Shown: positions 8,352-15,693 of the stretch, piece after piece
Position numbering within the stretch: position 1 is the stretch's first letter
Layout: each line of letters opens with the position of its first letter
Source: an uncultured Prolixibacteraceae bacterium
Lineage (GTDB): Bacteria; Bacteroidota; Bacteroidia; Bacteroidales; Prolixibacteraceae
NCBI GenBank assembly: GCA_903834475.1
Contig: CAILJH010000283.1
Location: forward strand, 1-49,683
Length of the DNA stretch: 49,683 nucleotides
Direction of reading: 5' to 3'
Notes under the pieces: generated by a model
What the model saw: the letters and a program-made list of their open reading frames with translations, nothing else
Told to the model about the DNA's origin: nothing
The model's database searches: none
Program-made: the position numbers and the translations under genes

Positions 8352-10589
8352 ATGAAATCCTTTTTCATTTTCCTTTTACTTTGCTTTTCGTTTCTGGCCC
8401 ATGCTGCCAATGAAGGCGGGCGTTTTGTGATCAATCTGAACGGTACTTGGCAGTTCGACCAAACAGTCAATGCCTTCCCTCCGGAAAAATTTACACGAAC
8501 CATCCCTGTTCCGGGTCTGGTACATTTGGCTGAACCTAAAATTGAGGATTACGATAAGTTTTTTAGGCGAGCAGATCAGGTGGTCGCCAAAGAACAACAT
8601 AATTTGTACAAGATCGATTACACACCGCAATACAGCTGGTATCGGAAATCGATACAAATTCCAAAGGAAATGGAAGGCAGGGAATGTGCCATTACAATTA
8701 AAAAAAGCCAGTATGTGACTCAGGTTTACGTGAATGGTATGGATATGGGAACGTCGATGTCGTGCTATACACCTGTGGAATTTCAGATTACCAATGCATT
8801 GAAGTTTGGTGCCGAAAATGAAATTCTCATACGGGTGGGCGATCGTACTTGGTTGCCTTCGGAAGCCGCGGGCGGAACCGATAAGGAGAAAGAGCATTAT
8901 CTTCCCGGCATTTGGGATGATGTGTTGCTTTCCTTCACCGGAAAAGTCAGGATAAACCGACTGTTGGTTTTACCTTCAGTTGCCGGGAAGAAGCTTACTG
9001 TAAAGGCGCTTATCCGCAATCTGATTCCGGCTCAGATTTTTTATGGCGATGCAATGAATGATTCGGTTACCCTGGATATTTCGATTACGGAAAAGCTTTC
9101 AGGAAAAGTAGTTGCAAGCAAAAGCGGTCGGTTCAGCACCAAACGCGACAATATTTCTGAGGCGATACTCGAAATTCCAATGAAAGAATTCACCAACTGG
9201 TCACCCGATCAGCCATTTTTGTATGTAGCAAAAGCTACTCTCAAAACGAACAAAGGTATTTCCGACGAAATAGGAAAGCAATTTGGAATGCGCGATTTTA
9301 CCCGCAAAGGGAAGTTTTTCTACCTGAATGGCGAAAAAATTATTTTACGCGGTACGAATGTCACCCTTCAGCGATTCTTCGAAGATCCTGATTGCGGGAA
9401 CCTGGTTTGGGACAAGGAATGGGTCAAAAAACTTTTGGTCGATTATCCCAAGAAACTCAATTGGAACATGATGCGCATCTGTGTGGGAATTGCTCCAGAT
9501 TTCTGGTACGACCTGGCTGACGAATATGGCCTCATGTTTCAAAATGAATGGCTTTACTGGCAAAATCATGGATGGAACGATCAAATTCGAAAGGAATATA
9601 CTGATTGGGTTTGGGCAGATGGTAACCACCCCAGCATTGCGATTTGGGATGCCATCAATGAAAATAAGGACGATTACATTGGCAACACGCTAATTCCGGA
9701 GTTGAAAAAGCTCGATCCTACGCGGGTTTGGGATGCCGGATATATGTCGGGCGAAAACATGGCACTGGATGAAATGGACGAACCTCATCCATATCAGGGA
9801 CCATGGGGTCAAAAAATCAGTGAGTTTGAAAAAAAACCATATCCGCTTGGAAATCTGGATTTCAAACCTGACCGGATAAAAGAAATTCAGGAAGCCAGCT
9901 CGGCCCAGTTGGTCAATGAATACGGCTGGATCTGGCTTTGGCGCAATGGAACTCCAAGTAAACTCACAGTGGATGTGTACAACTATTATTTGGGCAAGAA
10001 TTCAACGCCCGAACAAAATTGGGAATTGCAGGCCTACTGGATGCAGCTCGAAACCGAATGGCTGCGCAGCGAACCCTCTGTTGCCGGAGTTTTGGCATTC
10101 TGTTATCTGGCCAATAATTATGGCTATACCGGCGACTGGTTCACCGGAAATATTAAAGACTTGAAGCCCACACAAACATTAGATTGGTTCCAACATGCTT
10201 TTGCTCCGGCAGCTACTTTTATAAATCTGACCGATGAGCGTTACACCAAATATATAAAACCGCATCTGCCGGGCTCAAATCTGCTGTTTAATCTGGCCGG
10301 AATAAACAATCAAACTGCTACAGTTAAAGGAAATGTCAAGGTTAAACTAATTGGCCAGAATGGGAAAAGCAGCTCAGAACAGAATTTTCCGGTCAGCCTG
10401 AATTCCTTTTTGCGCACTGATATTCCGGTTTCAATCCATTTGCCAACCGAAGCCGGTGGTTATGTTTTGGTTGCCGAATTTACTCCTGAAAACGGAAACC
10501 CGGTTATCAGCCGTCGCTTTCTGAAAGTTGGTCAGTCTGAGAATTACAGGTATTATCAGTTAAACCCGAAATATTCATGGAGCTTTTAA
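8352..10589 (+). CDS. Secreted GH2-family glycoside hydrolase
   Basis: I place the start at 8352, where a clean signal peptide begins (MKSFFIFLLLCFSFLAHAA); an in-frame ATG at 8244 lies inside the previous gene and would bury the signal. The 745-residue protein shows the GH2 order: jelly-roll sugar-binding domain (~25-200, with LNGTWQFDQ and VYVNGMDMG), an Ig-like domain (~200-310), and a TIM barrel (~320-680). The acid/base Glu is probably E437 in IWDAINENKDD and the nucleophile E523 in LVNEYGW. GH2 covers beta-galactosidase, beta-mannosidase, beta-glucuronidase and others; this is closer to the short Bacteroidota types than to LacZ, and the substrate cannot be read off. Its last 13 bases overlap the next gene, implying translational coupling. 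Confidence 0.85.
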   Translation: MKSFFIFLLLCFSFLAHAANEGGRFVINLNGTWQFDQTVNAFPPEKFTRTIPVPGLVHLAEPKIEDYDKFFRRADQVVAKEQHNLYKIDYTPQYSWYRKSIQIPKEMEGRECAITIKKSQYVTQVYVNGMDMGTSMSCYTPVEFQITNALKFGAENEILIRVGDRTWLPSEAAGGTDKEKEHYLPGIWDDVLLSFTGKVRINRLLVLPSVAGKKLTVKALIRNLIPAQIFYGDAMNDSVTLDISITEKLSGKVVASKSGRFSTKRDNISEAILEIPMKEFTNWSPDQPFLYVAKATLKTNKGISDEIGKQFGMRDFTRKGKFFYLNGEKIILRGTNVTLQRFFEDPDCGNLVWDKEWVKKLLVDYPKKLNWNMMRICVGIAPDFWYDLADEYGLMFQNEWLYWQNHGWNDQIRKEYTDWVWADGNHPSIAIWDAINENKDDYIGNTLIPELKKLDPTRVWDAGYMSGENMALDEMDEPHPYQGPWGQKISEFEKKPYPLGNLDFKPDRIKEIQEASSAQLVNEYGWIWLWRNGTPSKLTVDVYNYYLGKNSTPEQNWELQAYWMQLETEWLRSEPSVAGVLAFCYLANNYGYTGDWFTGNIKDLKPTQTLDWFQHAFAPAATFINLTDERYTKYIKPHLPGSNLLFNLAGINNQTATVKGNVKVKLIGQNGKSSSEQNFPVSLNSFLRTDIPVSIHLPTEAGGYVLVAEFTPENGNPVISRRFLKVGQSENYRYYQLNPKYSWSF

Positions 10590-11140
10590 AAATCAGCAAA
10601 TCGCCGGTCGATCTGAATCCGGAAAATTTTAAAATGACTGGAAGTCCAGTGATTGATCAAGTGAGGAAATTACAAGATCTCTCCGGAATTTTTCAGGATC
10701 AGGAAGCTTTTAATCGTATGGATCAGGAACAGCTGGCTTACACCGTTCAATCGTGGTTGCCTGTTTTAGAAGGAACCCCGGGTGGATTGTTTTTTGGAGC
10801 ATCTACCATATTCCCCGGAAAAGTGGGCAACGAATATTTCATGACCAAAGGACATTTTCATGCAAAGTCTGACCGGGCCGAATTTTACTGGGGCATTCAG
10901 GGGAAAGGAATGCTGATCTTGATGGACCGCGAACGGAACACCTGGGCTGAAGAAGTTTATCCCGGAAGCCTGCATTATATCGGTAGCGAAATTGCTCACC
11001 GATTGGCGAATACTGGTATTGAGAATCTCATAGTTGGCGCTTGCTGGCCTTCGGATGCCGGGCACGATTACGAGGAAATTGCCAAAAATGGATTTTCCGC
11101 CCGGCTGGTGGAATTTGAAGGAATACCAAAATTAATTTAA
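10577..11140 (+). CDS. Cupin-type glucose-6-phosphate isomerase (archaeal/PF06560 type)
   Basis: This cytoplasmic enzyme would interconvert fructose-6-phosphate and glucose-6-phosphate with a bound metal. The 187-residue cupin contains TKGHFH (H93, H95), E102 and H141. This is exactly the spacing of the four metal ligands of the Pyrococcus furiosus enzyme (H88, H90, E97, H136), so the assignment is strong. YWGIQGKGMLILMD (104-117) is the strand after the first cupin motif. Its ATG lies 13 bases inside the GH2 reading frame. It stands in the same block as a sugar transporter, a ROK kinase, a mannose-6-phosphate isomerase and a second cupin isomerase (15694-16473). A 161-base gap holding a hairpin repeat separates it from the transporter gene. 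Confidence 0.88.
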   Translation: MELLKISKSPVDLNPENFKMTGSPVIDQVRKLQDLSGIFQDQEAFNRMDQEQLAYTVQSWLPVLEGTPGGLFFGASTIFPGKVGNEYFMTKGHFHAKSDRAEFYWGIQGKGMLILMDRERNTWAEEVYPGSLHYIGSEIAHRLANTGIENLIVGACWPSDAGHDYEEIAKNGFSARLVEFEGIPKLI

Positions 11141-11253
11141 ACACGAAGACACCAAGGCACAAAGGGAGTTGGTGAAATGAAACGAACATAATAAAATCAA
11201 TCTCACACAAGATGATGATTGTAAAAGTAGAAAATGTTGAATTCGCCTTTTTT

Positions 11254-11289
11254 AAGCCTCCCCTTTTGGGGGAGGTTTGGAGGGGGCTT
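11254..11289 (+). repeat. G/C hairpin repeat, family A, copy 1
   Basis: The element runs from AAGCCTCCCC to GGAGGGGGCTT, with an inner hairpin CCTCCCC-TTTT-GGGGGAGG and outer ends AAGC/GCTT that can also pair. It ends 12 bases before the ATG of the transporter gene. Copies 2 and 4 have the same orientation and the same 12-base spacing to their genes. It is a recurrent type of repeat in Bacteroidota intergenic DNA. Confidence 0.85.
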
Positions 11290-11301
11290 TAAATCCTAAA
11301 A

Positions 11302-12630
11302 ATGAAATCATACGTTATTCTCATTTCAGTTGTCGCTGCCTTGGGTGGTCTTTTATTCGGGTTCGATACTGCAGTTATTTCCGGTACTATCAATTTTATT
11401 CAGCCGTATTTCGGCCTTTCAGAAGCCGGATTGGGTTGGACTGTCAGCAGTTTGCTTTTTGGCTGCATTGCCGGGGTCTTCATTGCCGGAAAGGCTGGAG
11501 ATCGTTATGGCCGCAAAAAAGTGTTGATGTCAGCAGCATTGTTATTTTTCTTTTCTGCCATTGGAAGCGCATCTGCTCATTCGCTTTCCATTTTCCTGAT
11601 TGCACGAATCCTGGGTGGAATTGCAGTAGGAGTAGCTTCCATCCTTTCTCCGATGTATATTGCCGAACTTGCTCCGGCCAAATACCGCGGAACATTGGTT
11701 TCACTGAACCAATTGGCCATTGTAATCGGCATTTTGGTGGCTTTCTTCAGCAACTATCTTTTGGTCGGAACCGGCGAAAACAACTGGCGCTGGATGTTGC
11801 TTGTCATGGCGGCTCCCGCAGTGTTGCTTTTTTTTAGTCTGTTTTTGGTTCCTGAAAGTCCGCGCTGGTTGGTTGCTAAAAATCGAAATGAGGATGCCCT
11901 GAACGTTTTAGTCAAAACTTCAGGAAAAGAATTCGCAACTTCCGAATTGAAAGAAATTCAGGAAACCCTTAAAAACCTGGAAGAATCAACTTTTAGCGAA
12001 TTGTTGTCACCGAAGATCAAACCGCTTTTGTTTATCGGTATTATTCTCGCAGTTTTTCAGCAGATAACCGGAATCAACACGATTATGTATTATGCACCTA
12101 AAATATTTGCCAATGTGGGTCAATCGAACGATTCAGCTTTATTGCAAACCATTCTGATTGGCGGTAATAACTTGATATTTACTCTGGTTGCCATGGTTCT
12201 GATTGATCGATTCGGGCGGAAACTCTTAATTGTTGCCGGTTCAGCCGGAATGATGCTGATGCTTGCCGGACTTTCGTTTTTGTACTTTACCAATCAAACT
12301 TCAGGAGTCATGGTGTTGGTATTTATCATGGCATATTGTGCCTTTTTTGCCGCTTCATTAGGACCGACATTGTGGGTGGTTACTGCCGAATTATTTCCGA
12401 ATCGTCTGCGCAGCAAGGGAATGTCGGTTGCTATTGTGTCGCTTTGGATCGCATGCACCGTGGTATCTGTTGCTTTCCCGATTATGCTCGAAAAGCTGAG
12501 TGGAGGCATCACCTTCCTGATTTTTGCACTGATCTGTCTGTCCAATTTGCTGTACGTTCTGAAATACGTACCCGAAACCAAAGGCAAAACCCTGGAAGAA
12601 CTGGAAAAAGAATTTGACCGTAAACTTTAG
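11302..12630 (+). CDS. Sugar-porter family MFS transporter (XylE/GalP-like)
   Basis: This inner-membrane sugar:H+ symporter has 442 residues and about 12 predicted membrane segments. Sugar-porter signatures are all present: GGLLFGFDTAVISG in TM1, GDRYGRKK in loop 2-3, PESPRWL after TM6, QQITGINTIMYYAPKIF in TM7, DRFGRK in loop 8-9, and PETKGKTLEELEKEF at the C-terminus. QQITGIN is part of the hexose/xylose site in XylE. The position between a cupin phosphoglucose isomerase and a ROK kinase argues that it imports a free hexose, perhaps mannose or glucose; this is inference. A family A hairpin ends 12 bases before its ATG. Confidence 0.92.
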   Translation: MKSYVILISVVAALGGLLFGFDTAVISGTINFIQPYFGLSEAGLGWTVSSLLFGCIAGVFIAGKAGDRYGRKKVLMSAALLFFFSAIGSASAHSLSIFLIARILGGIAVGVASILSPMYIAELAPAKYRGTLVSLNQLAIVIGILVAFFSNYLLVGTGENNWRWMLLVMAAPAVLLFFSLFLVPESPRWLVAKNRNEDALNVLVKTSGKEFATSELKEIQETLKNLEESTFSELLSPKIKPLLFIGIILAVFQQITGINTIMYYAPKIFANVGQSNDSALLQTILIGGNNLIFTLVAMVLIDRFGRKLLIVAGSAGMMLMLAGLSFLYFTNQTSGVMVLVFIMAYCAFFAASLGPTLWVVTAELFPNRLRSKGMSVAIVSLWIACTVVSVAFPIMLEKLSGGITFLIFALICLSNLLYVLKYVPETKGKTLEELEKEFDRKL

Positions 12631-12640
12631 AATAATTTCC

Positions 12641-12672
12641 TTGTAGAGACGCACGGCGGTGCGTCTCTACAA
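12641..12672 (+). repeat. Perfect palindromic repeat, family B
   Basis: Arms TTGTAGAGACGCAC (12641-12654) and its exact complement (12659-12672) flank the loop GGCG. No T-run follows on the + strand, so it is not a classical terminator. It fills the gap between transporter and kinase, ending 14 bases before the ATG at 12687 and only 5 before an in-frame ATG at 12678. The GTAGAGACGCA palindrome is a known kind of dispersed bacterial repeat. Confidence 0.85.
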
Positions 12673-12686
12673 AATACATGATCCAT

Positions 12687-13634
12687 ATGAAATACACCAT
12701 TGCCATCGACCTCGGAGGAACCTTCATCAAAATCGGTTTGCTGAAAGAAGGTCATCTTGTTGATCGGAACGAAATTAGAGCTCAATCGTCTTCCGGATTG
12801 AAATCACAGTTGTCGGAATTGGAAACTGTTGTCAATCAATTATTGCTGACGAATGAAGTTTTGAAGGCAGATGTATTGGGAATCGGCTTTTCGTTTGCCG
12901 GATTGGTTGATTCTGTTCAGAACAGGATTTTATCGACCAATCAGAAATATGACGACGGACCGGAAACCGATCTGGTTGGATGGGCAAATGAAAAATGGAA
13001 CTGGCCGCTTTATGCTATGAACGATGCCCGAATGGCTTTGCTGGGTGAATGGCAGCATGGTGAATGGCAGAGGTTTTCTGATCTGGTTTTGGTTACACTC
13101 GGTACCGGAATAGGTTCTGCCGTTTTAGTCGGTGGAAAATTGCTGATTGGCAAACATTTTCAAGCCGGTAACCTGGGCGGTCATTTCGTTGTGAACCATA
13201 AAGGTTCAGTCTGTACCTGCGGAAATATTGGTTGTGTCGAAGCAGAAGCTTCCACCTGGAGATTGCCTTCGTTGTTGAAGGAGCATCTTGAATTTTCCGG
13301 AAGTTCGATGAAAAATGAAGATATCCTGGACTTTAAAGCACTTTTTAACCATGCCGGAAACGATGACCAGGTTGCCAAAGAGGTTTTGGAGCATTGTTTT
13401 TCTGTCTGGTCTGCCGGGATCATCAGTATGATTCATGCGTTCGATCCGGAAAAAATTATTTTGAGTGGCGGCATCATGAAAAGTTCATCGGTCATTCTGC
13501 CTGCCCTTCAGGAAAAAGTGAATGAACTGGCCTGGACTCCATGGGGAAAAGTAAAACTGGTCGAAGCAAAATTTCCGGATTCGGCAGCTTTGTATGGTGC
13601 AGATTATCTGGTTCGATCATCAGTAGCAATTTAA
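12687..13634 (+). CDS. ROK-family sugar kinase
   Basis: ROK kinases phosphorylate free hexoses with ATP in the cytoplasm. This 315-residue protein has the N-terminal phosphate-binding motif IDLGGTFIKIG (~7-17), the catalytic Asp in YAMNDARMA (D113), the LGTGIGSAVL segment (138-147), and the ROK zinc motif CTCGNIGCVE (C176, C178, C183). There is no N-terminal helix-turn-helix, so it is a kinase and not a ROK repressor. An in-frame ATG at 12678 would add three residues; I prefer 12687 because the upstream palindrome would then leave a 14-base leader. Between a sugar porter and mannose-6-phosphate isomerase it is a good candidate for a manno- or glucokinase, but the sugar is not proven. Confidence 0.9.
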   Translation: MKYTIAIDLGGTFIKIGLLKEGHLVDRNEIRAQSSSGLKSQLSELETVVNQLLLTNEVLKADVLGIGFSFAGLVDSVQNRILSTNQKYDDGPETDLVGWANEKWNWPLYAMNDARMALLGEWQHGEWQRFSDLVLVTLGTGIGSAVLVGGKLLIGKHFQAGNLGGHFVVNHKGSVCTCGNIGCVEAEASTWRLPSLLKEHLEFSGSSMKNEDILDFKALFNHAGNDDQVAKEVLEHCFSVWSAGIISMIHAFDPEKIILSGGIMKSSSVILPALQEKVNELAWTPWGKVKLVEAKFPDSAALYGADYLVRSSVAI

Positions 13635-13664
13635 TAAATCCAGAATAGAGATTTTGTCTTTTTT

Positions 13665-13699
13665 AAGTCCCCCTTTCGGGGGAGGTTTGGAGGGGGCCA
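13665..13699 (+). repeat. G/C hairpin repeat, family A, copy 2
   Basis: Same family and orientation as copy 1: a C-rich arm beginning AAGTCCCCC, a TTTC loop, GGGGGAGG, then TTTGGAGGGGGC. Twelve bases separate its aligned end from the ATG at 13712. It is preceded by a T-run, as are copies 1 and 4. Confidence 0.85.
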
Positions 13700-13711
13700 A
13701 AAAACACATAA

Positions 13712-15511
13712 ATGAAGAGATATTTAAACAAGCAATCGAAATTTACAAACCTTCCATTTGTTGAAGTTACAAATACTTCGTACAAAGTTGAGAATGGTTG
13801 GGAAGCCATATGTACTCGATTAAACAAAGAAATTTCAGCGATAAATGGTCCAAAAAAACTGGTGGTGATCGAAACTTATCAGGGCGTGATTCATGAAGAA
13901 TTGATTTCCAATCTTCAATCAAAACTCAACTATGATCGATTTATTCGGACCGAGGATTTCATGCTTCCGGAAGAAGAAATCAAAAAACTGGTTTTCCAGG
14001 ATGTGACCAACGACCGCATTTTTGGTTTCCTCACCCGACTGACGATGGATGCTTTTTTTGATCCTGAAAAAGTCAAAGCTATTCAATCCGAAATTGCCGA
14101 CACGAAGGAAGGAATCATCTTTATTTACGGCTGCGGTGCGAGTTTGCTGCGCCCCAACTCCCCCTCCCACGGAGGGGGTTGGGGGGAGGCTTTTGTTTAT
14201 GCCGACATGGCCCGCTGGGAAATTCAACTCCGTATGCGACAGCATTTGGTGGATAATCTGGGTGTTAAAAACCGCGATACCTCCGATTGGATGCTCCTTT
14301 ACAAACAGGGTTTCTTTGTTGATTGGCGCGTTTGCGATCGTCTGAAAAAGACGCTGTTCGATCAATGGGATTTCCTGCTCGACACCAACAAAATTGGTCA
14401 ACCTAAACTGGTTGAAGGTAAAGCAATTCTGGAAGGATTGGAATTAGCAACCAATCGTGTGTTTAGCGTTGTTCCGTTTTTTGATCCAGGACCGTGGGGC
14501 GGACAATGGATGAAGGAGGTTTGTAATTTAGATGAATCGGCACCCAATTATGCCTGGTGTTTCAATTGTGTTCCTGAAGAGAATAGCCTCTTGCTGAAGT
14601 TTGGTGACGATGTGATTGAAATTCCCTCTATCAATCTGGTATTCCGTCATCCCCGTGAACTGATGGGCGACCCGGTTCACGGTCGTTTTGGTGATGAATT
14701 TCCCATTCGTTTTGACTATCTGGATACCATGGAGGGCGGTCATCTGAGCCTTCAGGTTCATCCATTGACTGAATACATTCAGGAGAAATTTGGTTTGCAT
14801 TATACGCAGGACGAAAGTTACTACATGATGGAAACCGGAGACGATGCTATCGTTTATCTTGGTTTGCGCGAAGATGTAAATCCGGAAGAAATGTTGGCTG
14901 ATCTGGAAGAAGCACAAACTGGAGGAAAACCATTCGAAGCCGAAAAACATGTGCAGACCTGGCCGATGAAAAAGCACGACCATGTTTTGATTCCGGCAGG
15001 AACCATACATTGTTCCGGAAGAAGTAGCATGGTACTTGAAATAAGTGCCACTCCCTATATTTTCACATTCAAGTTATGGGATTGGGGACGATTGGGTTTG
15101 GATGGAAAACCTCGGCCAATCAACATTGAGCATGGCAAAAAGAACATTCAATGGGATCGGACAACAGAATGGACACGAAAAAATTTGGTCAATAACATTC
15201 AGATAGTTGCTGAAGGTGATGGCTGGGTGGAAGAATGCACCGGTTTGCACGAAAGCGAATTTATTGAAACCCGCCGCCACTGGTTTACCAAAAAGGTGGA
15301 ACACCATACCAATGGTGGGGTTCATGTGATTTGCCTGGTTGAAGGCGATGAGGTGATTGTTGAAAGTCCGGGCAATACATTTGAACCTTTCGTGGTGCAT
15401 TATGCCGAAGTTTTTATTGTTCCGGCCAAAGTTGGTGCCTATACTATTCGTCCGTCCGGTACCGGTGAAGGCCAAAAATGCGGCACGATGAAAGGATATG
15501 TAAGGTTTTAG
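13712..15511 (+). CDS. Type I mannose-6-phosphate isomerase with extra N-terminal domain
   Basis: The 599-residue product interconverts mannose-6-phosphate and fructose-6-phosphate. The C-terminal ~350 residues are the zinc-dependent type I isomerase: PWGGQWMKEV (261-270), the cupin motif LSLQVHP (345-351, with Q348 and H350), ESYYMME (368-374) and IPAGTIHCSG (427-436, H433). The first ~240 residues are a separate domain seen in Bacteroidota homologues, with LVVIETYQGV, GIIFIYGCGASLL and YADMARWEIQLRMR. It resembles a kinase or P-loop-like alpha/beta fold without an obvious Walker A; its role is unknown. Residues 147-160 are encoded by a G/C palindrome (14151-14190) that keeps the frame, so the gene appears to have absorbed a repeat. 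It lies 77 bases after the kinase gene. Confidence 0.88.
   Translation: MKRYLNKQSKFTNLPFVEVTNTSYKVENGWEAICTRLNKEISAINGPKKLVVIETYQGVIHEELISNLQSKLNYDRFIRTEDFMLPEEEIKKLVFQDVTNDRIFGFLTRLTMDAFFDPEKVKAIQSEIADTKEGIIFIYGCGASLLRPNSPSHGGGWGEAFVYADMARWEIQLRMRQHLVDNLGVKNRDTSDWMLLYKQGFFVDWRVCDRLKKTLFDQWDFLLDTNKIGQPKLVEGKAILEGLELATNRVFSVVPFFDPGPWGGQWMKEVCNLDESAPNYAWCFNCVPEENSLLLKFGDDVIEIPSINLVFRHPRELMGDPVHGRFGDEFPIRFDYLDTMEGGHLSLQVHPLTEYIQEKFGLHYTQDESYYMMETGDDAIVYLGLREDVNPEEMLADLEEAQTGGKPFEAEKHVQTWPMKKHDHVLIPAGTIHCSGRSSMVLEISATPYIFTFKLWDWGRLGLDGKPRPINIEHGKKNIQWDRTTEWTRKNLVNNIQIVAEGDGWVEECTGLHESEFIETRRHWFTKKVEHHTNGGVHVICLVEGDEVIVESPGNTFEPFVVHYAEVFIVPAKVGAYTIRPSGTGEGQKCGTMKGYVRF
14151..14190 (+). repeat. G/C hairpin repeat (family A variant) inside the isomerase gene
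   Basis: The element starts GCCCCAACTCCCCCTCC and ends GGAGGGGGTTGGGGGGAGGC, with an ACGGA-type centre. It is the variant whose reverse complement starts GCCTCCCCCC. It encodes residues 147-160 (RPNSPSHGGGWGEA), a Gly/Pro/Ser-rich stretch unlike the flanking conserved sequence. The reading frame is intact on both sides. Confidence 0.8.
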
Positions 15512-15522
15512 ATTGTTGAATT

Positions 15523-15555
15523 AACTCTGACAGGGTTTTAAACCCTGTCAGAGTT
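15523..15555 (+). repeat. Perfect palindromic repeat, family C
   Basis: Arm AACTCTGACAGGGTTT (15523-15538) and its exact complement (15540-15555) are separated by one base. It lies 11 bases after the isomerase stop. No U-tract follows (TATTAAATAAA), so it is not a typical terminator, although it could stall or protect a 3' end. The motif is a known type of dispersed palindrome. Confidence 0.85.
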
Positions 15556-15645
15556 ATTAAATAAATAAAGATGAAATGTTAATAGCAAAATATTGATTTA
15601 CAGGCTATTGATAAAAAAACGAGAATTGATGAACCTGCTTTTTTT

Positions 15646-15681
15646 AAGCCTCACCCTTCGGGGGAGGTTTGGAGGGGGCTT
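15646..15681 (+). repeat. G/C hairpin repeat, family A, copy 4
   Basis: It begins AAGCCTCACCC and ends GGAGGGGGCTT, in the same orientation as copies 1 and 2. The ATG at 15694 follows after exactly 12 bases. A run of seven Ts lies immediately upstream. Confidence 0.85.
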
Positions 15682-15693
15682 ATATTTTAAGAA

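Noticed and set aside
13919-14401. Antisense 160-codon frame opposite the mannose-6-phosphate isomerase gene
   Set aside because: It crosses the G/C palindrome and has no domain; the sense strand has clear isomerase motifs.
15523-15555. Family C palindrome as a rho-independent terminator
   Set aside because: No T-run follows on either strand, and the next co-directional gene starts soon after.
11254-15681. A CRISPR array, given several similar repeats within 4.5 kb
   Set aside because: Spacing is irregular, each gap contains a gene, there are three sequence families and no cas genes.
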